From NCBI GenBank assembly GCA_037976565.1, contig CP137666.1, positions 52,293,271 through 52,357,270 of the forward strand: a DNA stretch of 64,000 nt, written 5' to 3'. The notes beneath the pieces were generated by a model. The model was not told the DNA's origin. It saw nothing but the letters and a program-made list of their open reading frames with translations, and did not search any database. The position numbers and the translations under genes are program-made. Origin of the DNA: Mesocentrotus franciscanus. Taxonomy: Eukaryota; Echinodermata; Echinoidea; Camarodonta; Strongylocentrotidae. Below are positions 34,881-47,794 of this stretch, in pieces (within the stretch, counting starts at the first letter, position 1; every line of letters starts with the position of its first letter).

Positions 34881-36763
34881 CCGGAGCGGAGAAAAATTCA
34901 TGAAATAGAAACGTTGATGCAGAATCCGATTATATAGAAGATGGACTGGGATCTACATGCCAATGCACTTTAAACAGTTGACATTTAGAGAAAATCATAA
35001 CAGACATCCTCCTTTTTTCAACATTAAACGTGAACAAAATACAGGCAAATAAACAATTTTTTGCCTCGAATGAATCTTTTACTGTTGTCTGCAAAAGTAG
35101 GGTGTATAAAATATGCAACAGGTGCAAAGTATTTTTTTTTTAAGGAAAAAGGAGTTTTTCTTTCTGAAGTGCAACATGGCATATTAATCACTATTAGAGC
35201 ATATTATAAATGTTTTGTGTATAATGATACATGATGGATGTAATTTGATTTTAGTATAACATATAATTTTTGTAAAATCTAATAGGAGTTCTCTTTGGCC
35301 TAGTATTCAACAGGTTAATGGTCTAGATTGAGACAGAATTTTTACCACCGTTAACCCTTTAAAGGGTCAATGTATACATGCATTTAGTGGGATTATACTC
35401 TATTGCTTTTCCATTATGAATCATTAAATATTCAACTTGTTGCTTTTGTGTATGTTTTTTAAAATATAGATCTATGTGAATTTAAATGCAGTTTCACTGC
35501 TCTGACTCTGACTTGAAATGATAAGTAAATGTTGATAAATTAATATGAAACTTGCAAAGTATAGTTAAATAAAGTTTTATAAAGAGTGAGATGTCAGATT
35601 GCATTATGTTTCCCTATTTATTCTACACAGGTTTTTAAGGACTTCTATATTTGTCCCTCAGGGTGTAAGACTCTTCTTGTTAATAATTTCCTGTTTGAGT
35701 TTTAATATTTCAGATTTAGAGGAATATTTTAAGGGAGGGTGTACATGAACTTTAATGGTGCATGTAATACTCATTTTCTCTTATTAGAATGAGTCACATT
35801 TAATTGATTTGAGAGGAAATGCCCCAGTTTTGTTCTAGGGTCTCTTTACATGACCTACATTTAAGAGCCAATATGCATTCTGACCTTTTTATCCGAAATC
35901 AATGTTTCATTACTTATTGCTTTAACTTGCGGGGGAGAAATGTCAAACTTAAGAATTTATTGCCCTCAAAATAGTGCATTTTGTTGTCTTTTTGTTTGTC
36001 TCTGCTGAACAGGCGTATAGCTGAAAGGTCATATGCACTGGATAAAAATTACATGAGGTATACAGGGGGAATATAAGGTACAATGGCCATTCAATTGGAG
36101 GGTTGATCAGAGTATTGAGGAAGCGATCCCAGGTATATACTATAGAAACATGGAAAATTAATTACAAAATAAATAAAACAAGCAGTGAGCAATCAATATG
36201 AATTTTGAAAGGTAAAGAGATGACAACAAATGAGAAGCAGAGTTTGACATTTTCATTCTGTTCAGGATACCTGTTGGGGTTGTTTCTTCTATTGCAATGA
36301 TAAACAATTGGTATAAAATTCAACATATGAGCTCTGTCATTGGCAATCTTATGCATTTAGATACAACATACATTGATTGTTTGTAGTGTATGTGCTTGCT
36401 AGTAAATTTGTTCCACTGGGCTTATATTGGTTCATGAAATTACAATATAAAAAACAGTATTAAAACTATAAGTACTTGAAAGACATCCGTTACCTTATAT
36501 TCTAAGTTGGGGGAAATGGGGCATTGATGGTAACTTTGCCATTGATGGTTACATCCATGGAAACCTTGTTTTGAATGGCTGTTGAATGATGTTGCCTTTG
36601 TTGCCTTGGTAGTTAATATGGACGTTTTGGCCATGGTCATTGATGGTATATGTTTGTTTGATCACTTGAATTGTGATTTGATTTAGATATTTTCTCTAGA
36701 CTCCAGTCGAAAGTTATCTTGGGCTTTGTATTCCATGGATTTAATATCTGAATAGACTTTACT
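34881..36763. other. Presumed intron, no gene seen
   Basis: AT-rich with no identifiable feature. Confidence 0.5.
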
Positions 36764-37205
36764 TCATCTTGTTAAATATTTACTGAGTTTTTTTTCTTTA
36801 TGTTGTATTTTTGTTGCAGATGCTTGTCTCAATGGTGTATATCTGTTGTGTTGAGCAGATTTTAATCTTGAAATAAATTTTTTAAATCTTGATTTCCAGC
36901 AAGGTACTTGCCAAGAACTTAGTGTAACAAGTTGTTTTTTCCAAAGAAATTTTGTTTCCAAAGTTCTATCCAACATTACACAAACCTTCACTGGCATTTT
37001 CTCATCAAACTCCAAACACAACGGAACAGGATACCTATGACACCCTTCATTCATCAGATACCCGGCCCTATAGGTTCTGCCTTGCTCCTGGTTCCTTAAC
37101 AACATTGGCACAAAGTGAATCCACTCTTTTCCCACCAAAATCCTTCTCAAATTCATGCCTGAGTTGAAATTGGAGAAGCTTTCAAGCTGCTCGGGTTCGG
37201 GTGGT
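36764..37205 (-). CDS. Possible exon of an unknown gene (minus strand)
   Basis: Seen: on the minus strand a plausible acceptor (ACCTGCCTCTAG) is followed by an open frame of about 146 codons to a stop at 36764, longer and more protein-like than its surroundings. The first part (PPEPEQLESFSNFNSGMNLR, then GKEWIHFVPMLLRNQEQG and HRYPVPLCLEFDEKMPVKV) has balanced composition with Trp, Cys and charged residues. The last 35-40 residues become Lys-rich and may already be intron; candidate donors near the LWKK segment are weak. I do not recognise the family. It could be an exon of a gene nested antisense in the sarcospan intron, an old transposon or retrocopy fragment, or chance. Confidence 0.3.
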
Positions 37206-38150
37206 CTAGAGGCAGGTTTTCAGGTGATAACTTTACTCTTTCTCCAACACCCATGTCCTCTATATGGACCCTTTCACATGAGAGAAATCAAAGTACAAGA
37301 AAGATTACAGTAGAAATATATTACTTAGGTAACCCTTTCACACAAGACAGTGATATGCTGTATTATAAATATTTTACCTTAGCCTTATAAGTTTTCTCGA
37401 TGTGGGCCTGTTTACACTAGAAATGTGTGTTATCATAAATCTTTACCTCATAACTGCATGGCCATTCACTAGCTTATGTGTATCTTGAGCAATTTTTGAT
37501 CCATACATAAGACAAATTATGATAATCAACAAATCCCTTTTACGCGTAAAAGCCATTATAGCTTTATGCTTTGCATTGCCCAATACATGTAACAGCTTGA
37601 TACAGCATTTAGCATACTTGTGTAATTATCTCTTCCTGACTGTCATTATGGTCATTCAGTGAAGTAATAGGAAACTAGTCACTTACTTTCTATTATGTAT
37701 ATTAGACTATAAATACATATTAGGCATTCAATCTACTTGTTTTTAATAAAACGTGTCATTGTGCAGCTGTTAAGTCATAGAAAATAAATCTCAAGTAAAT
37801 TAATATTATGACTGGTTAAAATGCAATCTGCTACATGTAATTATAGCTGTATTCCCTAAGGCATACTAATTTGCACCTTCCATGTGTTACCATTTTCATC
37901 TAGTTTCAATGTTTGAATAATAGGTTGCGATGATATATGCTAGTTATCCAATTTATTTGCTCGTAGGTAAAGGCCCTTAAATTGCATTTCAATTATAGAA
38001 TAACTTGTTTCTGGAAAACTGATTAATGTATCTAATCATCTACATTTTTTCAAGACAAACTAGGAGGAAGGAGGAACATAGAATATAAAGTATATATAGA
38101 ATATAAAGCAGCACGAAAACCATGTTTGGGATGAGTCGAGGGTAATAATA
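37206..38150. other. Presumed intron, no gene seen
   Basis: Contains two CCCTTTCACA starts (37270 and 37333), perhaps old dispersed repeats. No gene. Confidence 0.4.
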
Positions 38151-38320
38151 TACAAATGATGCACAGGTTTGAGTGCGTCGGTAGGAATTGTGTGCACAAG
38201 GTACCTTTGAATGGTTTGAACCCACGAGGCACAGCCGAGTGTGTTTTAGACCAAATTTGAAGATACTGCGTGCACACAATTCCACCGACCCACGAATCAA
38301 AGCTGTGCATCATCTGTTTT
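38151..38320. mobile_element. Foldback element with 47-bp arms
   Basis: Arms at 38151-38197 and 38270-38316: AAATGATGCACAGGTTTGA / TCAAAGCTGTGCATCAT and GAATTGTGTGCAC / GTGCACACAATTC. Central 70 bp is unpaired. Non-coding. Confidence 0.8.
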
Positions 38321-38393
38321 ATAAAATGGGCCAAAAAAAATCATCAAAAATACAACAATCTGTTATTTTACAGATTTACCGGGTGCTTGGCAA

Positions 38394-38429
38394 AATCATG
38401 CTTTCTGGTAATTACCGGAAAGCATGATT
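38394..38429. repeat. 36-bp near-perfect palindrome without loop
   Basis: AATCATGCTTTCTGGTAA is mirrored by TTACCGGAAAGCATGATT, with a single mismatched pair (T/C at the CTGG/CCGG position). Confidence 0.9.
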
Positions 38430-38449
38430 TCATGAAACTTATCATGAAA

Positions 38450-39400
38450 TTTATTTTTTAAAATTGTCAGTACAAGGGATGAAAACATATGTAATGACTT
38501 ACCTTCACTTGAAACTATATGTCGATTCCCGATATTGCATATATCGTGTTGATACCGTGTGCATCCAGTAAAAAAATCTACATGGTAGTTGACCAATCAG
38601 ATTGCAGGGATTCTTCTACCCATCTTATAATTGCTTGTATAATTTTGTAGTCTATTTTTCTGACTAACCCTGTCATTATTTCAGAACCTATTATAGGTAG
38701 AGGAGTCTTACATAATAACAATAGTAACAATTTGAATGAAATCAACATGAAGTATACATGAAATCTTTCATTTTCAGGATTCAATCTTTATGTGCCATGC
38801 CATGAGTCAAATTGCCATTTGTACATGTACATAGTACATGAACATTCATAATATCTGTAAATTATGTGTTAAAAATGAAGCTACATGCACTGACCTACAG
38901 TGTAAATGTGGAATATGTTGGGCTATTCCATTCTATACCATTCTATACATCCCATACAACATACATTATTTATGATTTTATCATCATCTGAAGAAAAAAA
39001 ATCAAGTGATATATTCACTGACTAAGGACAGTAATTCAATAGAAATATAAATAGTTAGAGCTTTATCAAGAGATATTTTATTATGGTTAAATTAAATGGA
39101 TAAAAATTACACTCTGAATGGATCATGTCATTGAATGACTCTTTTGTTGTTCATGCAGTTCACATTCATTGAAACTGAATGCTACTTGTTTAAGATTACT
39201 CTCTGCATCTTAATCAATGGCCATTTCTTGTATACAGCCATATTGATATCAATCAACAGGTAAAAGACGTCTTATTCCTCTTCTCAACCTAGCTTGCTTG
39301 CGTGAGGTAATTATGGAGAACCCTGTGTAGGTGTCGGGTTCATGCGTAGTACTGCCAGTACAAAACGCCACGGCAGTTTGAATTTCAGCCTGTTGCGCCT
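38450..39400. other. Presumed intron, no gene seen
   Basis: AT-rich, no identified feature. Confidence 0.5.
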
Positions 39401-39404
39401 GTCC

Positions 39405-39744
39405 GTCTTTTGCCCTTTTCCTCTCTTTCTCTTTCTCTCTCTCCCTCTCTCTCTCACTCTGTTTCTCTCCATCTCCCTTTCCTTTTTCTCTCTCCCTCTC
39501 CCTCTCTCCCTGAATGTCTGTCTCTCTCTGACTGTATCTCTTTCACTCTCTCCCTCTCTCTCTCCATCTATCTCCCTTCATTTTCCCTTTCCTCACTCTC
39601 TCCCTCAGTCTGTCTCCTTCTCTCTCTCCCTCATTCTCCCTCTCTAACTCTTGCTCTCTCCATCAGTCTCCCATTCTCTCTATCTTTCTCTCCCTCTCTG
39701 TTTTCCTCTCTCTTTTCCTCTCTCTCTCTCCCTCCCCCTCCCCT

Positions 39745-39784
<40 letters not shown>

Positions 39785-39787
39785 TCA
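39405..39787. repeat. CT-rich polypyrimidine region
   Basis: About 380 bp of CT/CCCT/CTTT sequence, with pure CT at 39750-39781. Long Ser/Leu/Pro frames are shadows. Confidence 0.95.
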
Positions 39788-40985
39788 GTCTCCCTCTCTT
39801 GCTTCAAGATGATGGATGGAGCCCAAAAGCTTCTCTGGCTCCTCATTGTTGACTTGATGACAAATTAGGAGTCGCAGTTGTAACATTATCCTGACAATGC
39901 CGAGCATGATGGATTGGACGTGACCGAGGATGGGAACAGGGAAGAGGACTCCGCCAGCGAGGTCGTTGTCGGGTGTTTGTAGGTTATGAATGGAGTCGTG
40001 GAATAGAATTCTATTCAGAAGTGAAATTTTAAGCAAATATGATATATTTACCTGTTGAAAATGAAAAATGTTCATTGATGGCTTTTATAATTGTAAAGCA
40101 CACAATAATTCACTTCAAATTGGGTTTTGAATATAGTGTCAATCATTTTGAGACACTTTTTAAAGATGACTGGACTTTTAATCTTTAACTTTCACTGTAA
40201 TTAGATCCCTCAACCAGCTATGAGAGTAAATATCTGGCATTTTAAAAGGTAATTTTTTTAAATAAATCATTTCTGTCTCCATGTCATATACAAAGTATAT
40301 TTCTTTCTGTACAGAATATGAGAGAAAACATAAAATGTGTCTATAGACTCGAAGGAGATAATATAAATCTACAATGTGTCATTTCTTTTAATTTTTTGTA
40401 AGTGTTATTCTATAATATTAAAAAGAAAAAGCATACAAATGAATAGGTGTCTGATAAATACTACTAGGACATAAAGCAGTATGTCCTTGTTGATTACAGA
40501 TAACATGAGTAACTTGGGTTAATTTTCCTTTCTTTTTTTCCCATTTTGCCAACTCTGAAAATTAAAGAAAAAAAAAAGATAGATAGGGTACTTCTCATTT
40601 TGTATATGATTGAACCATATACGTGTACATTTTTCATAATTTTGAATGATGATTTTAAGGGCATGCTCTCCCATTTGGCTGTTCCTCCTTACTTATGTTA
40701 ATTATGTTATATTGATGAAAATCGGCATTCTCTTTTAGGTATAATAAACATCAAGCAAATTGCAAGCTGTGAGAATTTGAACGCTTCCTCAGGAAATAAA
40801 AAGGATCGTGAGTTGTTTTCTTCATTGTCAAGAAGCAACTAAAATGTTTTTCACAACTTTTAAGGTGGAAGTCTGAAATAAGTTAAGTGATGCGTTGTAG
40901 TCTGAACTACAAGCAGAGTGCTTTTTATGGCAAGAGAGAGTCTCCGCTGAGTGTGAGAAAGGCATGAAGTCATAGAACTTGGTAA
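39788..40985. other. No clear gene
   Basis: A somewhat GC-richer stretch at 39800-40000 is open on the minus strand for 96 codons (39785-40075) but shows no family motif. The rest is AT-rich. Confidence 0.35.
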
Positions 40986-41010
40986 CAGGCTAACACCCTT
41001 CTGCTCCTCG
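40986..41010. repeat. Half copy of palindromic element
   Basis: Right-arm remnant AGGCTAACACCCTTCTGCTC; no left arm. Confidence 0.45.
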
Positions 41011-41956
41011 GTAAACAATAGGAAGTTTATGGTTATGGTATGATGATGAGCACTCTACACAGCGATATAAAAAATATAAAAAAATCCCATGACACAAATT
41101 TCCCCCGTAAATGGATTCTTCTGTCAAATCTCATACTCTGGTAAAGAACAAGAAGTGAAGAGCTCTTAACCACCCACTATACAACCTTCCATTCAAGGAA
41201 TAATGGACGGCTGTCTTGCAATCCTCGTTTGCTTTTAATGAATCACAATTTTCTGAGGTTCATCTTGCCATGGACGCGAACTGTCATTCAAGTCTCCAGA
41301 CGAGGATGTCTCCTTTCAAATTATTCCCACAAGAAATTAAGGCTTGCATACTAGTGATGGCCTTTCTTAGTAGATTGGGATGTTGAGTAGGATAGTGATA
41401 GCTCTGACCTTGGTGTATGCGTAAGAAGAGAGAGAGAGAGAGAGAGAGATGAGCTAGCACTTAGACTTAATGAGTGGGACATTGTTCATTCGCTAGGCAT
41501 TGTGGATTGTTCTTTGCGAGGTATTGTAGGTCATTGTTTTTTTCCAGATCGTGACCTTGTTGCATATAAAGAGAGAGGCGTGCATTTCATTAATGTTCTT
41601 TTAAGAAAGTTTTATGAATTTCTCTTACGGATGTAGATTTGTATCAGCACTTATGTCTGTACTCACGATGTACTGTATGTACTTTGTATGATTTCATTGC
41701 CAAAGCCGTAATGGGGAACGGAGTGGCACATTCTTAACATGTAAAAAGAAGTCAAGAGGATTGCGAAAAATACTATTTAAAAAGATTTTATTAGATATAA
41801 AAGATTATTTCCCTGAGCATTGTCAAATTTTGATTTTAAAGGGAAGCTGATTTGTCATAATTTTAAAAGAAAATGATTAACTGAACCTTAAATAACAAAA
41901 TATTAACGCAATATTTGTTAAGTGCTGTATATAGTTTTGTCTGTATCATATCATTT
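41011..41956. other. Presumed intron, no gene seen
   Basis: Includes a short GA microsatellite at 41430-41449. Confidence 0.5.
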
Positions 41957-41994
41957 TACACAAAGTCGATGCCCTTCTGGTTCCAAACAGATGA
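41957..41994. repeat. Half copy of palindromic element
   Basis: Right arm only: AAGTCGATGCCCTTCTGGTT followed by CCAAACAGATGA. Confidence 0.65.
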
Positions 41995-42575
41995 TTTTAA
42001 GTGATGCCTTGTAGCTTGCTTTTCATACCCCTCCAAATCTAGTACATTAACTATTTGGTCATGGTTTATATATTGCATCAATCTTCTATCCTGGCTTTTT
42101 AATAATGGATCCAACGATGGAGTAGTTTGATGCACCAAGTATACTCCACAAGAGAGAGTCAGAAGTGAAAGTGGCACAAGTTCATGAAAACAGGATAGAA
42201 CAGCATGCTCTACAGATACCCAGCATGATCCTCCCACAATGACAAGTTCACACAGAGTTCTAGAAATCCATCTTGAGATGTTATACAGGTGATTTATACA
42301 AATGATTTATAATATGAGGCAGCCCCACTTGACTTGTTTGGAAGCTTGGTATCCTATTTAACGAGGGCGACTTAATCATACTTTACAGTCATCCAACTAT
42401 GAGGATAGGGTTTATTATTTTGTTATGACCTAATAATCTCCTTGGATTTATGAAGGTCTGCCGTCTCCTTTCAGTTGAAATCCTCTTATCATTGGACAGT
42501 TTACATTAATATCAATAAGCAGTCTTACCTGGTTTATAGTCATTACTTGTATATATCTTAATTTAGTTCCATTGA

Positions 42576-42699
42576 TACCTCAGTCACACCGCCAAACTGA
42601 CTCCACACCGACCTCAAACTCTAGCCATTTGGGGTAATGTCACTGCTTGTTTTGTCAGTTGTCGGTCTGGTGTTGGTATCATCGGTGTGACTGAGGTAT
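42576..42699. mobile_element. MITE with CCTCAGTCACACCG ends
   Basis: Left TACCTCAGTCACACCG, right CGGTGTGACTGAGGTA; exact 16-bp inverted ends including TA. Length about 124 bp. Inner arms (CTGACTCCACACCGAC / GTCGGTCTGGTGTTGG) pair in part. Confidence 0.85.
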
Positions 42700-44658
42700 A
42701 ATCCCTTTAAAGGAAGTTTCTTTTCAGATTCTGAGTGATTGGGATTGTGAAAGTAGTTATATTTCATGAAATATAAAAGGATCAAGAAAGACCTGAATTT
42801 CAGTTCTTCCTAAAAATAATATGAATTTCCAGAATCATGACTGTAAATTCATAAATGAACTCTTGTTAAATGGATACGTTTTTAAACATTTAATTTATAC
42901 TGTATTAACTGCATGTTTTTATCAAAGCTATCTTATTTCTGAATGTATTTTGGATATTTGAATTCATGACTCTACCTTTAATTGGTGCCTATATTTGTGA
43001 ATTTGCCAGACATAATGTTTACCAATCTAATATTGTCTCTTTAGTCTATGGTTGTTGAACGATTTAATTGCACTCTATTTTAATAAATCCTGACAAATGG
43101 ATGTCTCCACCTATGATGTATATCTGCTATCGTGAATCTACGACTCTATCTTACTCACTACATCCAGACAAATTTACGATTCTACCTTTAATCTCTGTCT
43201 GTCAGACAAATGACCTCGCCAGATATATCCTGATAACATGCAAAGTAATATTAATTTTCAGGATTATGAGTAGTCCAGAATAATGTAATTAAGCGTATTA
43301 AGGCTTATGCCGACAAAGCCTGTTGTAGGAGGTTTGTTTACAAATTATACTGTGTGCTGAGATGAGTTCATATGGCGGATAATCGTGAGAGACATCAATG
43401 GGATTTTTAAAATTATTATTGCAGTCATATGATTATCTCTCATTTGTTAATTCTATTAAATGCCTGACATGTCATTGTTTAAAAATAAAGTGAGGAGGGT
43501 AGAGGGGGGGATTGTTAATCATTCCTATAGATGAGAGGATGAAAACTTTAGTTTTAGAGAGTAATGATGCAACACCTGTTTATTGACCAAAATGAACAAA
43601 AATTCAACTTGAATGCTTTATTCACCCCCAATCACATAACATAAATTTGGTTATGTTTTAGAGGTAAATTTAAATGCTAAAACTGAAATATAATTCTAGA
43701 TTGAGATACTAATGCAATAAATTAATTTCCACAATTTTTTGTCATGTCTCGATTAATGGCTGGGTTTTTCTTCAACGTGGCTGTTTTTTTTAGAAATAAG
43801 AAGAACAGATTATTTAGGGGCAGGGTGCAAAATTAAAACTCCTGTAAAAACCTAGCATTGCCTCCTCAACCATGATACTTAGTCATCACGATTATTCAAA
43901 TGAGAGACGCCAGTCATCTGCGCACAGTGTACGGTGACGCTGTGCTTCCACGCGAACCGGTAGCATGCCTCATCAGGCGCATAGATTAGTATTGATTACC
44001 AGTTGACTATCCTGGCCGGAAGTGTGGGCAGCGGAAGCGTCCATGCATCAACCTTTTTCCGTAGAAAGACGGTATGGGCAACCAGGAGAGAGTAATTGAT
44101 AGAGGGTGTCCGTAATGGGCCATCAAATTACATCGGAAAGAAACACAAAAAGTAGAAAGGTATGACACATTGAGTCCATTAAAGGAATGAATGGAGATGT
44201 AAAATACAAAGATAATGAGTTCATTTAAGTAATGAACAGGCATTGAATCACCAAGTGAAAAGTGAACAAATTCACAATGTGTATCAGCATTGTTGATACT
44301 GCAAAGTCAACACCATACTATAACATTTTATAAGATTTTTAAAATAAACAAGCTCAAGTGAATATTATGCCTTTCAGTCAGAGTAATATGTTTTAGTACA
44401 GTCTATTTCCTTTTACATATTTGCTGCAATAGAGATCTAAGATTGTGTTACTTTATACTAAATAACAGGTAAACAGCACCTTTTCTGTTAGCCCAGTTCC
44501 AATGACCCTTAACAATCAGAGGAAAATCAGATGTTTTGAAGAAAAAAATTAAAGGGATAGGGGCTTACAATATCATTTTTAGAATTGGACATTTCTTCAT
44601 GCAGACGTGGACATTTCTTCAAGCAGACTTGAATTTCTTTTGTAGATATAAATGTTTG
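42700..44658. other. Presumed intron, no gene seen
   Basis: AT-rich; a more complex segment at 43890-44110 has no open frame of note. Confidence 0.45.
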
Positions 44659-44820
44659 ACAGTCAAACCTACATAATTATAAAGACCACCTGTATTCAAA
44701 GACCACACATTTTGCTTCCATTGAATATATGTTTCTTAATAAAATGTTGAAGGAAACCAGTGTACAGATAGGACCTGCCTCTTAAACTCTTATTTTGGAT
44801 GGTATTTTTATACAGGTTTG
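44659..44820. mobile_element. GTCAAACCT-family MITE
   Basis: Left ACAGTCAAACCTACATAATT and AAAGACCACCTGTATTC, right TATACAGGTTTG. Diverged relative of 21804-22012. Confidence 0.55.
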
Positions 44821-45033
44821 CAAGCATTTCAAAGGAAGAAAAACATCCAGTGCCTGCCCTTGTATCTTTATAAGAAAGCCAACTGAAACACTGCATAATT
44901 TCTCTGTGTTATATAAAAGTGATGAGCATGAGATTAAGTGGCTGCATTACTAATTGATGAAATCTATGTCACAGTCACACAGCGCTAGCCCCAAGGAAAA
45001 CTAAGAATAATTGATGTCAATGCTACGTATAGG

Positions 45034-45340
45034 AGCATTTGGATAATGCATTTTCGTATGAAAGTTTTATAACTTGTCCCTTGAAGCATCACATCTTATT
45101 TCCACCTGGCGTGGATTGCTTTTTGTATCGATTACGAGGCTGTGGGTATTCTCATTGTGCAGTCACAGTTCTCGCTTACATGTATTTCTTTCTCTGAAAA
45201 TATATGGGGAATTCTTTAACGGATACGTGTGTAGAATTTGTGTTGGAATTCTTGAGGTCAACTTCTAAGAATTCATTGCTGACATAATTTTACTATCAGG
45301 GGCTATACAAAAAATTTGTGACTCTTCTTTCAACATATAA
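45034..45340 (+). repeat. Tandem segmental duplication, copy 1
   Basis: About 270 bp nearly identical to 45503-45785 in direct orientation; it starts AGCATTTGGATAATGCATTT and ends TTTTACTATCAGG. The 64-codon frame here is not kept clearly in copy 2. Confidence 0.9.
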
Positions 45341-45502
45341 TTATTCCATTTATTAACTTAATCAATTAATTAGTTAACTCATTAATTATCTATTTCTCTT
45401 TATTTGCCATGATACAAGAAACCATTAGAAGCGCAGCATCTCTATTGTTCATACGTTTTCCAAATGACTTAAAATAGCATGGTTATAAATCATTTATTAT
45501 TT

Positions 45503-45810
45503 AGCATTTGGATAATGCATTTTCATATGAAGGTTTGATAACTTGTCCCTTAAAGCATCACATCTTATTTTCACCTGGCGTGGATTGCGTTTTGTATCGA
45601 TTATGAGGCTGTGGGTATTCTCATTGTACAGTCACAGTTCTCGCTTACATGTCTTTCTTTCTCTGAAAATATATGGGGAATTCTTTATCTTATTCGTGTG
45701 ACAAATTTTGTGTTGGGATACTTGAGGTCAACTTCTGAGAATTCATCGCTGACATAATTTTACTATCAGGAGCTTAAAAAGTTTATGACTATTCTTTCAA
45801 CTTATAACTT
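45503..45810 (+). repeat. Tandem segmental duplication, copy 2
   Basis: Offset 469 bp from copy 1, with scattered substitutions and one short diverged block (ACGGATACGTGTGTAG against TCTTATTCGTGTGACA). The CACCTGGCGTGGATTGC and GAGGCTGTGGGTATTCTCAT blocks are preserved in both. Confidence 0.9.
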
Positions 45811-46400
45811 TGTTATCAATTAATTAGTTTATTTATTCATTTATTTATTTACTTAATTGATTAATTAAAAATGTGAAATAGTTCACACTTTCTCTCTTAA
45901 TACAGTCATAGCATCTGTAAGTTCATTTTTGTTTTGTTTTATTTTGTTTTATTATAAATCGTAACTATATCTTTTAAGCAGATGTAATAATCAACCAGCA
46001 CTCATCAAGACAGATGAAGAAAAAACCAAGATATCTTTATTAGAGGGTGCAACATTTCACGGGTTAGAAGGTGGGAAAGTAAGCCGAGCTTGTTTCTTCA
46101 CCTGCTTCCCCTAGAGCCGATATTGCCTTAGTCGACGGCCTTCTTCCACTGCTTCCAATTTAGTTCATCTCATAAAAACTCAGCTTCCTGCGCTTTCTTC
46201 TATTATTGGCATCATCTAGGAGGTGTTGGCTTGTTTTGTTTTTTATATACGGTTGAGGTGATTACGAGACTGTGTTTGAGAATCGCCGGTTTTATTGGCA
46301 TGCACAAACAAAGGGCTGTCCCCCTTTATGGAATTGTCAAGATTATTAGAGGTTTCAGGATTGGAATGACATTTCAGGAGGTTGTGACGACGAGGATCGC
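45811..46400. other. No gene seen
   Basis: TTTAT/TTGTTT-rich sequence and ordinary DNA. Confidence 0.5.
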
Positions 46401-46835
46401 ATCCAATAAGATGCATTTTATGTATTCTCTTTCATATACATGCCATGTATGAACTCAGCGCACCGTTGCAATAAGACGACTTTGTATACTCTGTTTTGTA
46501 TGATGCTCTTGTATGATGCTCGTGTATGAACTTATGCACTGCGCAATAAGGTGAATTTTACATGTACATGTATGTACTCTGTTTCGTAATAATGGTCTTG
46601 TATGAACTTTGTGCACTGTCCAATAAAGAATGAGATATTGGCTTTGGGCATTATTTGTATTCAACAGTAGCTGGCTGAGTAGAAAATAATGACTTATGAT
46701 TAAGATGACATTGTATTAACATGTGAGGAAGAAATTCTGATGAAAACTTGGTGCTCGATGCATGGCAATAAGATGCTTTTTATTTATTCTGTTTCATGTT
46801 CTGGCCATGTATAAACTTGATGCATTTGAGTATTA
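46401..46835. repeat. Diverged ~72-bp tandem array
   Basis: Units near 46402, 46469, 46543, 46619 (partial) and 46763 share CAATAAGATGC-TTTTATGTATTCTGTTTCATAT, then CTTGTATGAACTT-TGCACTG. Confidence 0.75.
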
Positions 46836-47324
46836 CTTTAACTCTGTAGAAAATGGAGATATATTGTTGAATATTAAAAATAAAAATATGATATGATGTA
46901 GACTCGAGTGCAGTTTTGACATAAAGTTGCTTATAGTGCAAGCATGGATAATAAGAATGTACATACTTTTAAAAAAATGAAGGAGTGCTGAATTGAGTAA
47001 GCAGAATACATAGATATAGAAAATAACAAGCAATCATAATAATGGAATTTTGAAGTAGCATTTGTCACTTTATATCAATCAAATCCTTAGGAAGAACACA
47101 AAAAGAGAATGTTTGTTTATCAGGAAACGTGATGTATGCGACTTGCATGATGTAGATCTTATTTCACCAGTTTGAGTAATCTCTATTATTCACAGGGTTC
47201 CAATATTCCATCTGATTGATGTGAAGAGTAGTCTTGTTTGAATTGCAAATCATAAACATTGATTTCCATAGTGCAATCCTGCTATGCTACTGTGCTTGAA
47301 GTCAATTGCATGTAATGGCTTGTT

Positions 47325-47655
47325 CACACACGGTGGAGAAACAGCATTTTTTCCCCCTTATGTGTAAATGAATAGGAAGTGAATATGAAAAGTGTTCCTA
47401 GATCCTACACATACTCGCTATTTGTGTGTCATAAGATGTGTGAAGTCAAATGTGAAGCGTATTATGCTCATGTTATTATGTAAGGGCTTGTTTGCACATG
47501 ACATGCAAAACGTGTTGGTTTACTGTGACGTTTTTTTATCTTACGTGTAAATGAATGAGAAGTGGAGATGATAAAAAAAGTAGCTGTACACAGTAAAGGT
47601 CCTATGCGTACTGTGTGTTATAAGGTACATAAATCTGAAGTGTATTATGCTTAAG
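47325..47655. repeat. Two tandem units of a dispersed repeat
   Basis: Units start GGCTTGTTCACACACGG (47325) and GGGCTTGTTTGCACATG (47484); both continue with CTTA-GTGTAAATGAATG-GAAGTG-A and end with GTATTATGCT. A reverse-strand relative is at 52985-53250. Confidence 0.7.
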
Positions 47656-47663
47656 AGGTAAAA

Positions 47664-47794
47664 ATAGAGGAAGAGGTCTTGTGGATAAGTCTCTAGACTG
47701 TGAACCACAAGATACAGGGTTCAAATCCCTGCTGCAGCACTAATGTCCTTTGCCAAGACATTTATCTAAATGTGCCATACCCAACCAAAGTGTA
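47664..47794 (+). mobile_element. tRNA-derived SINE, 5' part
   Basis: The head resembles a tRNA: GTGGATAAGTCTCTAGACTG at the A-box region, an anticodon-arm-like GACTGTGAACC, and an exact polymerase III B-box GGTTCAAATCC at 47718-47728, followed by CTGCTGCAGCACTAATGTCC typical of a SINE body. It is cut at 47794 by the transposon starting at 47795 and continues at 49988. Confidence 0.75.

Noticed and set aside
39342..39868. Ser/Leu/Pro-rich frames of 100-150 codons
   Set aside because: Direct product of the CT-rich tract.
47701..47740. A functional tRNA gene
   Set aside because: The B-box is good but the acceptor stem and T-arm pairing are not kept and the sequence runs into a SINE body.
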